Positions 17,364 to 28,222 of a stretch of 64,000 nt of DNA are shown in pieces. Origin of the DNA: Bradyrhizobium sp. CCGB12. Its GTDB lineage: Bacteria > Pseudomonadota > Alphaproteobacteria > Rhizobiales > Xanthobacteraceae. The position numbers and the translations under genes are program-made. The stretch spans positions 8,544,001 through 8,608,000 of the forward strand of contig NZ_JANADO010000001.1 of assembly GCF_024199845.1 (NCBI RefSeq), written 5' to 3'. Numbering within the stretch: position 1 is the stretch's first letter; every line of letters begins with the position of its first letter. The notes beneath the pieces are model-generated. The model saw nothing but the letters and a program-made list of their open reading frames with translations. It did not search any database and had not been told where the DNA came from.

Positions 17364-20300
17364 ATGTCGTTCAAGAAGCTCCTGATCGCCAATCGCGGCG
17401 AGATCGCCATCCGCATCGCGCGTGCCGCGGCCGATGCCGGCATCGCCACGGTCGCGATCCATCCGGCCGACGATGCGCTGTCGCTGCATGTCCGTGTTGC
17501 TGACGAAGCCATCGAGATCCCCGGCCGTGGCGCGCGGGCCTATCTCGACATCGATGCGGTGGTGAAGGCGACGAAGGCGGCCAGGTGCGATGCCGTGCAT
17601 CCCGGCTACGGCTTTCTCAGCGAGAATGCCGGGTTCGCGAAGGCCTGTGCCGATGCGGGTATCGCTTTCGTCGGGCCGCAGCCGGCGGCGCTCGAACTGT
17701 TCGGCGACAAGGTCGCGGCACGGCAACTGGCAAAGCGCTGCGGCGTGCCGATCATCGCCGGCACCAGCGGGCCCTCGTCGCTGGCCGAGATCACGGCGTT
17801 CTTTGCGTCCCTCGGCAGCAACGCGGCGATCGTCATCAAGGCGATGGCCGGCGGCGGCGGTCGCGGCATGCGCGTGGTCGAGGATGTTGCCGATCTTGCG
17901 GAGCATTATGCGCGCTGCCAGTCCGAGGCCAAGGCGGCGTTCGGCTTCGATGGCGTCTATGCCGAGCGACTGATCCGGCAGGCGCGCCACATCGAGGTGC
18001 AGATCATCGGCGATCGCCACGGCGAGATCTCGCATCTCTGGGAACGCGAATGCACGATCCAGCGCCGGCACCAGAAGCTGGTCGAAGTGGCGCCGAGCCC
18101 CTCGCTCAGCGAGGCCCTGCGGGGCCGTATCATCGAGGCAGCGAAGCAGCTCGCGGCCGCCGCGTCCTACGACAGTCTCGGCACGTTCGAGTTCCTGGTC
18201 GACGGCACTGCCGAAGACAGCTTTGCCTTCATCGAGGCCAATCCGCGGCTCCAGGTCGAGCACACCGTGACGGAGGAAGTGCTCGGCCTCGACCTCGTCC
18301 GCGCCCAGCTCGCGGTTGCCGCAGGGAGCTCGCTTGCTTCCCTCGGCCTTGCGCAGGGGACTATGCCGAAGCCGCGCGGCTATGCCATGCAGCTCCGCGT
18401 CAACATGGAGACGTTGGACGAGACGGGCGCGACGCATCCGACCGGCGGCCTGCTCGCCGTGTTCGAGCCGCCGTCGGGGCCCGGCGTTCGCGTCGATAGT
18501 TTTGGTTATGCCGGCTACAAGACCAGCGCCGCCTTCGATTCGCTGCTCGCAAAGGTCATCGTGCATACGCCGGGCGAAGCCTGGCATGACGTCGTCGCCA
18601 AAGCCTCGCGTGCGCTGCGCGAATTCCGGATCGACGGCGTCGTCACCAACATTCCCTTCCTTCAGGCGGTGCTCGCACATCCCGATTTCAGGACCAACCG
18701 CATCGCGACCGACTTCATCGATCGCAACATCGCAAAGCTCGTCGAGACGGCCGATGGCGCGGCCAAGCCACTGTATTTCGCGGCGACCGAGCGAAGCGGC
18801 CACGGCACCGAGACGCACGTCGCGCAAGCCGTGCCCGAAGGTGCGGTGTTGGTCGCCGCGCCCTTGCAGGGGACCATCGTCACCATCCAGGTGAAGGAGG
18901 GCGAGATCGTCCGCCCCGGCCAGCAGCTTGCCGTGATCGAGTCCATGAAGATGGAGCATCTCGTCATGGCGGAGCAGGGCGGCCGCGTCATGAAGCTCGT
19001 TGCCGGCGACGGCGTCACGTTGATGCACGGCGAGCCGATCCTCTATCTCGAACCGCTCGACGTCGCGGCTGATAGCACGGCGGCGGAAGCCGATATCGAT
19101 CTCGAGCACGTCCGCCCCGATCTCGCCGAGCTGATCGGCCGCCAGGCCAATACGCTCGACGAAAATCGCGCCGCCTCGGTCGAGCGCCGCCGCAACACCA
19201 ACCAGCGCACCGCGCGCGAGAATGTCGCGCAGCTCGTCGATGCCGGCTCGTTCATGGAATATGGCAGCCTTGCGATCGCAGCGCAGCGCCGCCGGCGCAA
19301 GCTCGACGATCTCATCAAGAATACGCCGGCCGATGGCCTCGTCATGGGCGTTGCGACGGTCAATGCCGAGAAGTTTGGTCCGGAGGGCGGCCGCTGCATC
19401 GTCGTGGCCTATGACTACACCGTGCTTGCGGGCACGCAGGGCCACATGAACCACAAGAAGATCGACCGCATGCTGACACTGGCGGAAGACTGGCGCGTGC
19501 CGCTGGTGTTCTACGCCGAAGGCGGCGGCGGCCGGCCCGGCGACACCGACCGCCTCGGCATGACCGGGCTGGACGGCCCGTCCTTCGTGCAGTTCGCAAG
19601 GCTCTCGGGCCTCGTGCCTGTGGTCGGTGTCGTTTCCGGCTATTGCTTCGCCGGCAACGCCGCGATGCTCGGCTGCTGCGATGTCATCATCGCCACCAAG
19701 AACGCTTCGATCGGCATGGGCGGACCTGCCATGATCGAGGGCGGCGGTCTCGGCGTCTATCATCCGGCCGAGGTCGGCCCTGTTACGTTTCAGGCGCCGA
19801 ACGGCGTCATCGACATTCTCGTCGAGGACGAAGAGCAAGCGACGCGCGTTGCGCAGAAATACCTGTCCTATTTCCAGGGCGCGGTCAGCGACTGGCAGGC
19901 TGCCGACCAGCGGCTGCTGCGCCGCGCCATCCCCGAGAACCGCCTGCGCGTCTACGACATCCGCAGCGTGATCGATCTCGTCGCCGACAAGGATTCCGTG
20001 CTGGAGCTGCGCCGCGATTACGGCGTCGGCATGATCACCGCCCTGATCCGCATCGAGGGCAAGCCGTTCGGCCTGATCGCCAACAATCCGCGTCATCTCG
20101 GTGGCGCCATCGATGCCGATGCCGGCGACAAGGCCGCGCGCTTTCTCCAGCTCTGCGACGCCTTCGATCTGCCGATCGTTTCGCTCTGCGACACGCCCGG
20201 CTTCATGGTCGGCCCGGAAGCAGAGAAGACCGCGATCGTGCGCCACGTCTCGCGCATGTTCGTGACAGGCGCGAGCCTCACCGTACCGCTGTTCGGCATC

Positions 20301-20666
20301 GTGCTGCGCAAGGGCTATGGGCTCGGCGCGCAATCGATGATCGGCGGCGGCTTCCACGCCTCCTTCTTCACCGCGGCCTGGCCGACCGGCGAGTTCGGCG
20401 GCATGGGGCTCGAAGGCTATGTCCGCCTCGGCTTCCGCAAGGAGATGGAGGCGATCGCCGACCCCGAGGAGCGCGAGACCTATTACCGCAACAAGGTCGC
20501 CGAGCTCTACGCCAACGGCAAGGCGGTCTCGATCGCCTCTGTGTTCGAGATCGACAACGTCATCGACCCCGCGGAGACGCGGCGCTGGATCATGGCGGGC
20601 CTGCGCTCCGTGCCGAAGCCGCCCGTGCGGACGGCGAAGAAGCGGCCCTGCATCGACACGTGGTGA
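17364..20666 (+). CDS. single-chain acyl-CoA carboxylase (biotin carboxylase, BCCP and carboxyltransferase fused), LCC type
   Basis: About 1100 aa from ATG 17364. Domains in order: biotin carboxylase (FKKLLIANRGEIAIRIAR; ATP-grasp glycine loop KAMAGGGGRGMRVVE; EANPRLQVEHTVTEE) about 1-450; a linking region; biotinyl carrier domain with the biotin lysine in ESMKMEH at about 530-536; then a full carboxyltransferase (about 570-1090) with acyl-CoA half (QLVDAGSFMEYGSLA; YDYTVLAGTQGHMNHKKIDR) and carboxybiotin half (FGLIANNPRHLGGAID; CDTPGFMVGPEAE; KGYGLGAQSM). Most bacteria split these over two or more subunits; the one-chain layout matches the long-chain acyl-CoA carboxylases known from Mycobacterium avium and Rhodopseudomonas palustris. 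Co-directional with, and closely downstream of, an acyl-CoA ligase; a sigma-54 activator follows. Confidence 0.92.
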   Translation: MSFKKLLIANRGEIAIRIARAAADAGIATVAIHPADDALSLHVRVADEAIEIPGRGARAYLDIDAVVKATKAARCDAVHPGYGFLSENAGFAKACADAGIAFVGPQPAALELFGDKVAARQLAKRCGVPIIAGTSGPSSLAEITAFFASLGSNAAIVIKAMAGGGGRGMRVVEDVADLAEHYARCQSEAKAAFGFDGVYAERLIRQARHIEVQIIGDRHGEISHLWERECTIQRRHQKLVEVAPSPSLSEALRGRIIEAAKQLAAAASYDSLGTFEFLVDGTAEDSFAFIEANPRLQVEHTVTEEVLGLDLVRAQLAVAAGSSLASLGLAQGTMPKPRGYAMQLRVNMETLDETGATHPTGGLLAVFEPPSGPGVRVDSFGYAGYKTSAAFDSLLAKVIVHTPGEAWHDVVAKASRALREFRIDGVVTNIPFLQAVLAHPDFRTNRIATDFIDRNIAKLVETADGAAKPLYFAATERSGHGTETHVAQAVPEGAVLVAAPLQGTIVTIQVKEGEIVRPGQQLAVIESMKMEHLVMAEQGGRVMKLVAGDGVTLMHGEPILYLEPLDVAADSTAAEADIDLEHVRPDLAELIGRQANTLDENRAASVERRRNTNQRTARENVAQLVDAGSFMEYGSLAIAAQRRRRKLDDLIKNTPADGLVMGVATVNAEKFGPEGGRCIVVAYDYTVLAGTQGHMNHKKIDRMLTLAEDWRVPLVFYAEGGGGRPGDTDRLGMTGLDGPSFVQFARLSGLVPVVGVVSGYCFAGNAAMLGCCDVIIATKNASIGMGGPAMIEGGGLGVYHPAEVGPVTFQAPNGVIDILVEDEEQATRVAQKYLSYFQGAVSDWQAADQRLLRRAIPENRLRVYDIRSVIDLVADKDSVLELRRDYGVGMITALIRIEGKPFGLIANNPRHLGGAIDADAGDKAARFLQLCDAFDLPIVSLCDTPGFMVGPEAEKTAIVRHVSRMFVTGASLTVPLFGIVLRKGYGLGAQSMIGGGFHASFFTAAWPTGEFGGMGLEGYVRLGFRKEMEAIADPEERETYYRNKVAELYANGKAVSIASVFEIDNVIDPAETRRWIMAGLRSVPKPPVRTAKKRPCIDTW

Positions 20667-20713
20667 GGGCAGTGCAGCAATTCAGCGCTGCTTGAGGCAA
20701 TCCATATCCACAT

Positions 20714-20802
20714 CGTCATGCCCGGGCCTGTCCCGGGCATCCACGCTCCTTCGCACGCGTGGCAAAGGCGTGGATGGCCGGGACAAGCCCGGCCATGACG
20801 AC
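20714..20802. repeat. intergenic palindromic repeat
   Basis: GTCATGCCCGGGCCTGTCCCGGGCATCCA at the left and TGGATGGCCGGGACAAGCCCGGCCATGAC at the right form a long imperfect inverted repeat, each arm itself holding a hairpin. It follows the carboxylase stop and may also terminate transcription before the regulator gene. Confidence 0.75.
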
Positions 20803-20901
20803 CGCTGAGGCAGTGTGCCATGCAGCTGCGGCCCGGTTCCCTTGACATCCCCATCCGCGGTGCCAGACTTTGCACAATAATTCAGGGTGGAGACGTCCGC
20901 G

Positions 20902-22776
<1,875 letters not shown>

Positions 22777-22899
22777 ACGAGTTTCCGCGGATCGGGTCTT
22801 GCCGAAAGATCTCCGGAATTCTCGTGCAGCTTGCGTGAGCGGGTGCCGAAGCACTCGCGTGACCATGCACTTCACCAATAGCGAGAAGGAGAGGATTCG

Positions 22900-23787
22900 A
22901 TGGAGGAGATCGAAGTCTTTCTGGCTGTCATTGAAGCTGGCAGTCAGACCGCGGCCGCGCGGCAACTGGGACGGTCGCTCCAGTCCGTCAACCGGGTCCT
23001 TTCCGCGCTGGAGCGCAGTGTCGGTGTCGAACTGGTCCGGCGAACCACCCGGCAATCAGTCGCGACAGAAGCGGGACTGGCGTTCTACCATCGTGTCAAG
23101 CCGGCCTACGCGGAGATCAACGAGGCTAGGCTGGAAGCGGCCAATCGGCGTATCGAGCCATCCGGCCTGTTGCGCGTTGCCGCGCCTGTTCTGTTCGGAT
23201 CGACTCACGTCGTGCCGGCGATCGCCGCATTCATGGCGCGCTATCCGCGGATCGAGGCAGATCTCCACGTGTCCGATCGGCCGATCGACGTCGTCGGGGA
23301 TGGTTTCGACCTCGCGGTCCGGATCAGGGAATTGCCGGATTCGTCGCTGAAGGTCCGGCGGCTCGGCGAATTGCGTACGGTCGTGTATGGCGCGCCCGGC
23401 TATTTCGCACGCCATGGCCGCCCACGGCATCCCGACGATCTGGCCGACCATCAATGCATCATGCGCGACACCGGCCGGGCAAACACGGACATGTGGCGCT
23501 TCCAGCTTGGCGGCGAGGTGAAGACGGTGCCGGTGAACGGCCGCTTTCGAGCCGACCATACCACGGCTCTGCATACCGCCGCCTGTCATGGCATCGGCGT
23601 CGGCTATGGTCCCTTCTGGCAGATCCGCGATCTCGTCGATCATGGAGCACTGGAGATCGTGCTGGAAGATTTCGAGGCGCCCAGGATGCCGGTGCACGCC
23701 GTGTTTCCGCCGAGCGCGATTCCGCCCGCCAAGACCCGTCTCTTCGTGGATCTGCTGGCGGAGAAGTTGAAGCACGAGCGGCTTTGA
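22900..23787 (+). CDS. LysR-family transcriptional regulator
   Basis: 295 aa with AAGGAGAGG ahead of the ATG. N-terminal winged helix-turn-helix (FLAVIEAGSQTAAARQLGRSLQSVNRVLSALERSVG), then the two-lobed periplasmic-binding-like effector domain (GLLRVAAPVLFGSTHVVPAI; GFDLAVRIRELPDSSL; HTAACHGIGVGYGPFWQI). It is of the one-gene-per-target type often called AaeR/DhcR-like. The cytokinin-dehydrogenase-like gene lies 164 bases downstream on the same strand and is the most obvious candidate target, though LysR targets are more often divergent. Confidence 0.9.
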   Translation: MEEIEVFLAVIEAGSQTAAARQLGRSLQSVNRVLSALERSVGVELVRRTTRQSVATEAGLAFYHRVKPAYAEINEARLEAANRRIEPSGLLRVAAPVLFGSTHVVPAIAAFMARYPRIEADLHVSDRPIDVVGDGFDLAVRIRELPDSSLKVRRLGELRTVVYGAPGYFARHGRPRHPDDLADHQCIMRDTGRANTDMWRFQLGGEVKTVPVNGRFRADHTTALHTAACHGIGVGYGPFWQIRDLVDHGALEIVLEDFEAPRMPVHAVFPPSAIPPAKTRLFVDLLAEKLKHERL

Positions 23788-23951
23788 CGCCGGCGCCAAT
23801 GATCTCTTTGCGCGTGCGCGGTTCCGGAACACGTCATTCTACCGGCTGGCGGGAATGTCTATCCCACGGCGCGCCGGTTGTCCCGGCAAGCAGTCGATCG
23901 CAGCTTCAAGTGCGGGGCACATCCACCCGGCGCTGCGCAAAGGACTGCACC

Positions 23952-25376
23952 ATGACTCCCAATCGACGTACACTCTTGCACGCGGGCGTTAGCGTTACCG
24001 CAACGCTCGCTTCCGCCACCTTCGCCGGTCAGCCGCAAGGGGCGCACGACCCACGACCGCCCAAGGCCTCACTTGCGGACGACGTAGAATCTCGTGCGGC
24101 GGCCGCGCGGGATTTCGGCCACATCATTTGCAGGCGGCCGCGGGCCGTCTGCAGGCCCGCGACCAGCGGCGAGGTCGCCGACGTCTTGCGCTGGGCAAAA
24201 CAACAGGGGCTGAAGGTTGCGGCACGTGGGCAGGGCCATGCGACCTATGGCCGGGCCATGGCCGAAGACGGCATCGTATTGGATCTCGGCGCGCTGACAG
24301 CAATCCATCGGATCGAGCCGGACCGCGTCGTCGTTGACGCCGGAGCGACCTGGCACACGGTGCTCGACGCGACGCTAGCCAAGGGACTCGTCCCGCCGGT
24401 CCTGACCAACTACCTCGGCCTCTCCGTCGGCGGCACGCTCGCCGTTGGAGGGATCGGCGGGTCGTCGTCCCGGCATGGGCTCCAGACCGACCAGGTTCTG
24501 GAACTCGACATCGTCACCGGTGAGGGCGTGGAGCTGACCTGCTCGCCGGCTTCGCATGCTGAACTCTTCGATGCCGTTCGAGCCGGCCTTGCGCAATGCG
24601 CGATCATCACCAGAGCGACGCTCGCGCTGATGCGCGCACCCGAACGTGTCCGGCGTTATGTGCTGTACTATCCCGATCTTGCTGCACTGACCGCCGATCA
24701 GCGACGCGTCCTGGCGGAGTCGCGCTTCGATCAGTTGCAGGGCGCCGTCGTGCCCGACGGGACCGGCGGCTGGCGCTATCAACTGGAGGCGGGTGTCTTT
24801 TACGGCGGCAGTAAGCCGCTCGACGAAAAGGCTCTGCTTGCTGGCCTGTCCGACAAGCACGAGACCGCTTCCGACATGGCTTTCGGCGACGACGCCAATG
24901 TGTTCGCAAAGCTCGAAAAGCTTCTGCGGTCGAATGGCCAATGGTTCAATCCGCATCCCTGGCTCCTGACCTATTTGCGCGGCAGCGACGCGCTCGAGGT
25001 CGCAAGCGAGGTCATTGCCGGGCTGAACGGCGATGATCTCGGCCCGTTCGGGCGGATCACCTACTACCCGATGTTAACGGACGGATGCCGTACGCCCCTG
25101 CTGCGATTGCCTGACGAGCGCGTCGTGTTCCCGTTCAATCTCATCCGCATCCCGGTGTCCGCGGACAAGGCGAACGCAGACCGGCAGGTCGCTCGCAACC
25201 GTATGCTGTACGATCGTATTCGCGGCGCGGGCGGCATGCTGTACCCGGTCAGCGCGCTTGCGATGTCGCCACGGGATTGGGAAGATCATTTCGGCCCAAG
25301 ATGGACGCTGCTGCGCGAAGCCAAACGCCGTCACGATCCGGGTGGTATCCTCACGCCCGGATATGATCTGTTCTAG
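23952..25376 (+). CDS. Tat-exported FAD-dependent oxidase, cytokinin dehydrogenase-like
   Basis: 474 aa from ATG 23952. The frame is open much further upstream, but that part overlaps the LysR gene and is not protein-like. The N-terminus is a Tat signal (NRRTLLHAGVSVTATLASATFAG). The PCMH-type FAD domain has VCRPATSGEVADVLRWAKQQ, then ARGQGHATYG, where the His is the expected site of covalent 8-alpha-histidyl FAD, then VVVDAGATWHTVLDATLAKG and LSVGGTLAVGGIGGSSSRHG. The C-terminus (MSPRDWEDHFGPRW, KRRHDPGGILTPGYDLF) matches the cytokinin-binding domain of plant cytokinin dehydrogenases in layout. Function as cytokinin oxidase is plausible in a plant-associated bacterium but unproved; related enzymes act on other amines or alcohols. 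Ends two bases before a convergent gene. Confidence 0.78.
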   Translation: MTPNRRTLLHAGVSVTATLASATFAGQPQGAHDPRPPKASLADDVESRAAAARDFGHIICRRPRAVCRPATSGEVADVLRWAKQQGLKVAARGQGHATYGRAMAEDGIVLDLGALTAIHRIEPDRVVVDAGATWHTVLDATLAKGLVPPVLTNYLGLSVGGTLAVGGIGGSSSRHGLQTDQVLELDIVTGEGVELTCSPASHAELFDAVRAGLAQCAIITRATLALMRAPERVRRYVLYYPDLAALTADQRRVLAESRFDQLQGAVVPDGTGGWRYQLEAGVFYGGSKPLDEKALLAGLSDKHETASDMAFGDDANVFAKLEKLLRSNGQWFNPHPWLLTYLRGSDALEVASEVIAGLNGDDLGPFGRITYYPMLTDGCRTPLLRLPDERVVFPFNLIRIPVSADKANADRQVARNRMLYDRIRGAGGMLYPVSALAMSPRDWEDHFGPRWTLLREAKRRHDPGGILTPGYDLF

Positions 25377-25377
25377 G

Positions 25378-25932
25378 TCAGGAGAAATCCGTCCAGCTCA
25401 AATGCCGCGAATCGAGGTCGCCGACCGAAACGACTTCGCGCATCTCCCGCGGCGTGTGGAAGCTGCTGCGTAGATATACGAGCGGCGCGGCCCCATCATA
25501 ATGCGACACGCCGCGCACCTCGCCGACGAAGATCGAATGCGTCTTGGTCTCGAACTCCTGCGCCAGCACGCAGTCGAATGCCGCGACTGCGTCCGTCAGC
25601 ACCGGCGCGCCGGTCTCGCCCCGCGCCCACTGTCCGAAGGCAAAACGGTCGTCGCCGTTGACGCCCTTCTGACCGCTGAAGGTGAGGGCGAGCAGGGCGT
25701 GATCCTCGTGCAGGAAGTTGATCGCGAAGGCGCCTTCCTCGCGAATGCGCCGATGCGCGCTGGCGTTGCGGTTGACGCAGACGATCAGCGATGGCGGATT
25801 GTCGGAGAGCGAGCAGGCCGAGGTTACCGTCAATCCCGTGCGCTTGCCGTGCTCGGCGCCGACCGTCACCAGCGCGACCGCGCCGGCGCATTGGCGCATC
25901 GCCTGCTTGAAATCCTTGGCGTCGACCGTCAC
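25378..25932 (-). CDS. flavin reductase (FMN-dependent, HpaC-like)
   Basis: About 184 aa from GTG 25932 (GGAG upstream, MTVDAKDFKQAMRQ as in relatives). A TTG at 25992 would add 20 residues and overlap the LLM stop by four bases, so either start is possible. The fold is the split-barrel flavin reductase: VALVTVGAEHGKRTGLTVTSACSLSDNPPSLIVCVNRNASAH, then FAINFLHEDH and DCVLAQEFETKTHSIFVGEV. It would supply reduced flavin to the LLM-family monooxygenase encoded directly upstream; together they make a two-component oxygenase. Confidence 0.88.
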   Translation of the reverse strand: MTVDAKDFKQAMRQCAGAVALVTVGAEHGKRTGLTVTSACSLSDNPPSLIVCVNRNASAHRRIREEGAFAINFLHEDHALLALTFSGQKGVNGDDRFAFGQWARGETGAPVLTDAVAAFDCVLAQEFETKTHSIFVGEVRGVSHYDGAAPLVYLRSSFHTPREMREVVSVGDLDSRHLSWTDFS

Positions 25933-25988
25933 GCGGAAATCTCCGGAAGTGGGTGGGTGCGGCACGATCGCGCCGCACCCATTGGCGG

Positions 25989-27086
25989 TCAAGCCGCCTT
26001 CTTCGCGGAGCCGAGATGCGTCAGGCGCGGCATCACCTCGTTACTGAGCAGCGACAGCGAGTGATGCCAGGCTTCCGCCTTGTGCTTGTAGTCGAAGCCG
26101 AACACCAAGAGCACGCCGAAGCCGCCGACCTCGTCGTAGATCTTCTCGATCTTCTCGGCGACCGTCGACGGCGAGCCGACGATCCAGTTCCGCTTGGCGC
26201 AATATTCGACCGTGACGTCGCTGTCGGGCACGTCGGGCGCGTGCTTGAGATAGTCCTTGAAGCCGAAATGCCCGAGCAGCGGCAGGAAGTATTCGCTCAT
26301 CATCCGGCCCATCATGTCGCCGGTCGAGAGCTTCCAGGCCTCTTCATCGGTGTCAGCAACGAAGACTTCGCGCACCAGTCGCCAGTCCTGCCGGTTCGGC
26401 TTGCGCCCGGTCTTGGCGGCGCCGATCTCGACCGAGTCCCAATGGCTGCCGACATAGGCCGGGTTGAGGTTGAGGCTCATCGGGATGAAGCCGCGCTCGC
26501 CTGCTAGCTTCAGCGTGTCGGAGTTCTTCGATAGTCCTGCAACGCCGATTGGCGGATGGGGTGCCTGGAGCGGCTTGATGTGCGGCTTGAGGAAGTCGAA
26601 CATCGTGTCCGGCTTGGTCACCGTCCAGAACTTGCCCTTGTGGGTGAACGGGGCCGGTTCGGTCCACAGCTTCAGGATGATTTCCAGCGCTTCGCGCGTC
26701 ATGTCGCGGTTCTGTCCGCTCATGCCGTCGACGTTGAACATCGCCCAGTCGCTCGGTAGCCCCGAAGCCGCGACGCCGAAATTGAGCCGGCCCTCGGAGA
26801 GATGGTCGAGCATCGCGACTCGGTTAGCGAGCTCGGCCGGGTGGTGATAGGGCAAGAGGAAGCCGCCGGGTCCGATGCGCAAGCGCTTGGTCTGCATCAG
26901 CGCCTGCGCGATCAAGAGGTCCGGCGTGGGGTTGGGTTCCCACGGCGCGGTATGGTGCTCGCCGACCCAGGCTTCCTGGTAGCCGAGCTCGTCGAGCCAG
27001 CGCATGACTTGCAGGTCCCAATCGTTTCCTTCCTTCAAGCCGCACTCCGGCGGATGCGAAGGCATCGTGAAATAGCCGATCTCCAT
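25989..27086 (-). CDS. LLM-class flavin-dependent monooxygenase (luciferase-like)
   Basis: 365 aa from ATG 27086, which has GAGGAG four bases upstream; upstream in-frame sequence is not conserved-looking. TIM-barrel motifs: MEIGYFTMPSHPPE, YQEAWVGEHHTAPWEPNPTP (the substrate/flavin pocket histidines), IGPGGFLLPYHHPAELANRVAMLDHLSEGRLNFGVAASG, and GVAGLSKNSDTLKLAGERG. Members oxidise varied organics with reduced FMN supplied by a partner. The flavin reductase gene follows immediately, fitting that scheme. Substrate unknown; divergent from dgoK. Confidence 0.9.
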   Translation of the reverse strand: MEIGYFTMPSHPPECGLKEGNDWDLQVMRWLDELGYQEAWVGEHHTAPWEPNPTPDLLIAQALMQTKRLRIGPGGFLLPYHHPAELANRVAMLDHLSEGRLNFGVAASGLPSDWAMFNVDGMSGQNRDMTREALEIILKLWTEPAPFTHKGKFWTVTKPDTMFDFLKPHIKPLQAPHPPIGVAGLSKNSDTLKLAGERGFIPMSLNLNPAYVGSHWDSVEIGAAKTGRKPNRQDWRLVREVFVADTDEEAWKLSTGDMMGRMMSEYFLPLLGHFGFKDYLKHAPDVPDSDVTVEYCAKRNWIVGSPSTVAEKIEKIYDEVGGFGVLLVFGFDYKHKAEAWHHSLSLLSNEVMPRLTHLGSAKKAA

Positions 27087-27303
27087 GGGTCTCCTCATCT
27101 GATGTTGACGCGTCTTGTTGCGCGGTTCACGGATCCGAGTGGGGAGGCTCCAGCAAGGGATGTGCCAGCGCGATAGGGGCTCAGGCTTGCGAGAAAGAGC
27201 TGGTTTGCGGCCGCAATAGCCGATATCCCGGGGCAGACTTGCAAGGCGTCGTCTCACTGTCGCGAGACGGCGTCTTGGCCGTGAGACGAGGATACGCGTT
27301 GAG

Positions 27304-28218
27304 ATGACCGAACCGGCCTATGTCGCGGTAGACTGGGGCACCAGCAGCTTCAGGCTCTGGCTGATCGACCTTGCCGGCCAGGTGCTGGCGGAGCGTCGCA
27401 GCGGCGAGGGGATGCTGGCTGCGGCCAAGGCCGGTTTTCCCGCCGTGCTGCAATCGCATCTTGCGGCGGTCGAGGCGCCGGATCATCTGCCGGTTCTCGT
27501 CTGCGGCATGGCCGGCGCCAAAACCGGCTGGGTCGAGGCCGGCTATGTCGACACGCCGGCGCCCCTGGCGGCCATCCTGAAGCAGGCCGCACTTGTGCCG
27601 GGCGAGGCGCGCGACATCCGCATCCTGCCGGGCATCGCGCAGCGCGATGCAAAAGCTCCGGACGTGATGCGCGGCGAGGAGACGCAATTGCTCGGCGCGC
27701 TCGGTCTCGATACCGCCGGCGAGGCGCTGGTCTGCATGCCCGGCACGCATTCGAAATGGGTTCGGGCGAAGGACGGCATTGTCGAACATTTCTCCACCTT
27801 CATGACCGGCGAGCTCTTCAGCGTTGTCTCGCGCGAGACGATTTTGTCGCTTGCGGTTGCCGGCGCCGATGACGCCGAAGACGTCGCAAGCTTCAAGACG
27901 GCGGCGGTTGCAGCGTTCAAGGCTCCGGCCTTCGCCACCAATCTTCTGTTCACCGCGCGGTCGCGTCAGCTGCTGTTCGGCGGCACGCCGGCCGCGGCGC
28001 GCGAAACGCTGTCGGGAACGTTGATCGGTGCCGAGCTCGCTGCAGGGCTTGCCGGCACTGTGCCGAAAGCAGGCGTCACGCTGATCGCCTCGGGGCGGCT
28101 TGCAATGCTGTACTGGCTCGCCTTCGATGCGTTGTCGGTGGCGGCGACCCCGATCGATGCGGATGAAGCGGTCCGCCGCGGGCTATCGATGGCGGCTGCG
28201 GCGATCTGGACGAAGTGA
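27304..28218 (+). CDS. dgoK: 2-dehydro-3-deoxygalactonokinase
   Basis: 304 aa. N-terminal phosphate-binding loop of the DgoK family (VAVDWGTSSFRLWLID), the conserved GMAGAKTGWVEAGYVDTPA, MRGEETQLLGAL and MPGTHSKWVRAKDGIVEHFSTFMTGELF. It phosphorylates 2-keto-3-deoxygalactonate in the De Ley-Doudoroff galactose/galactonate pathway. The next gene encodes the aldolase that cleaves the product, five bases downstream. The upstream steps (galactose dehydrogenase, galactonate dehydratase) are not in the window. Confidence 0.93.
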   Translation: MTEPAYVAVDWGTSSFRLWLIDLAGQVLAERRSGEGMLAAAKAGFPAVLQSHLAAVEAPDHLPVLVCGMAGAKTGWVEAGYVDTPAPLAAILKQAALVPGEARDIRILPGIAQRDAKAPDVMRGEETQLLGALGLDTAGEALVCMPGTHSKWVRAKDGIVEHFSTFMTGELFSVVSRETILSLAVAGADDAEDVASFKTAAVAAFKAPAFATNLLFTARSRQLLFGGTPAAARETLSGTLIGAELAAGLAGTVPKAGVTLIASGRLAMLYWLAFDALSVAATPIDADEAVRRGLSMAAAAIWTK

Positions 28219-28222
28219 GAGG

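Noticed and set aside
16404..20357. Open frame of 1317 codons on the minus strand over the ligase and carboxylase genes
   Set aside because: Antisense shadow of two genes with unmistakable motifs; the minus-strand translation is His/Arg/Asp-rich and lacks any domain.
20855..20878. Possible sigma-54 promoter before the sigma-54 activator gene (GGTGCCAGACTTTGCA)
   Set aside because: The GG and GC elements are spaced 11 rather than 10 bases, so it does not fit the strict consensus.
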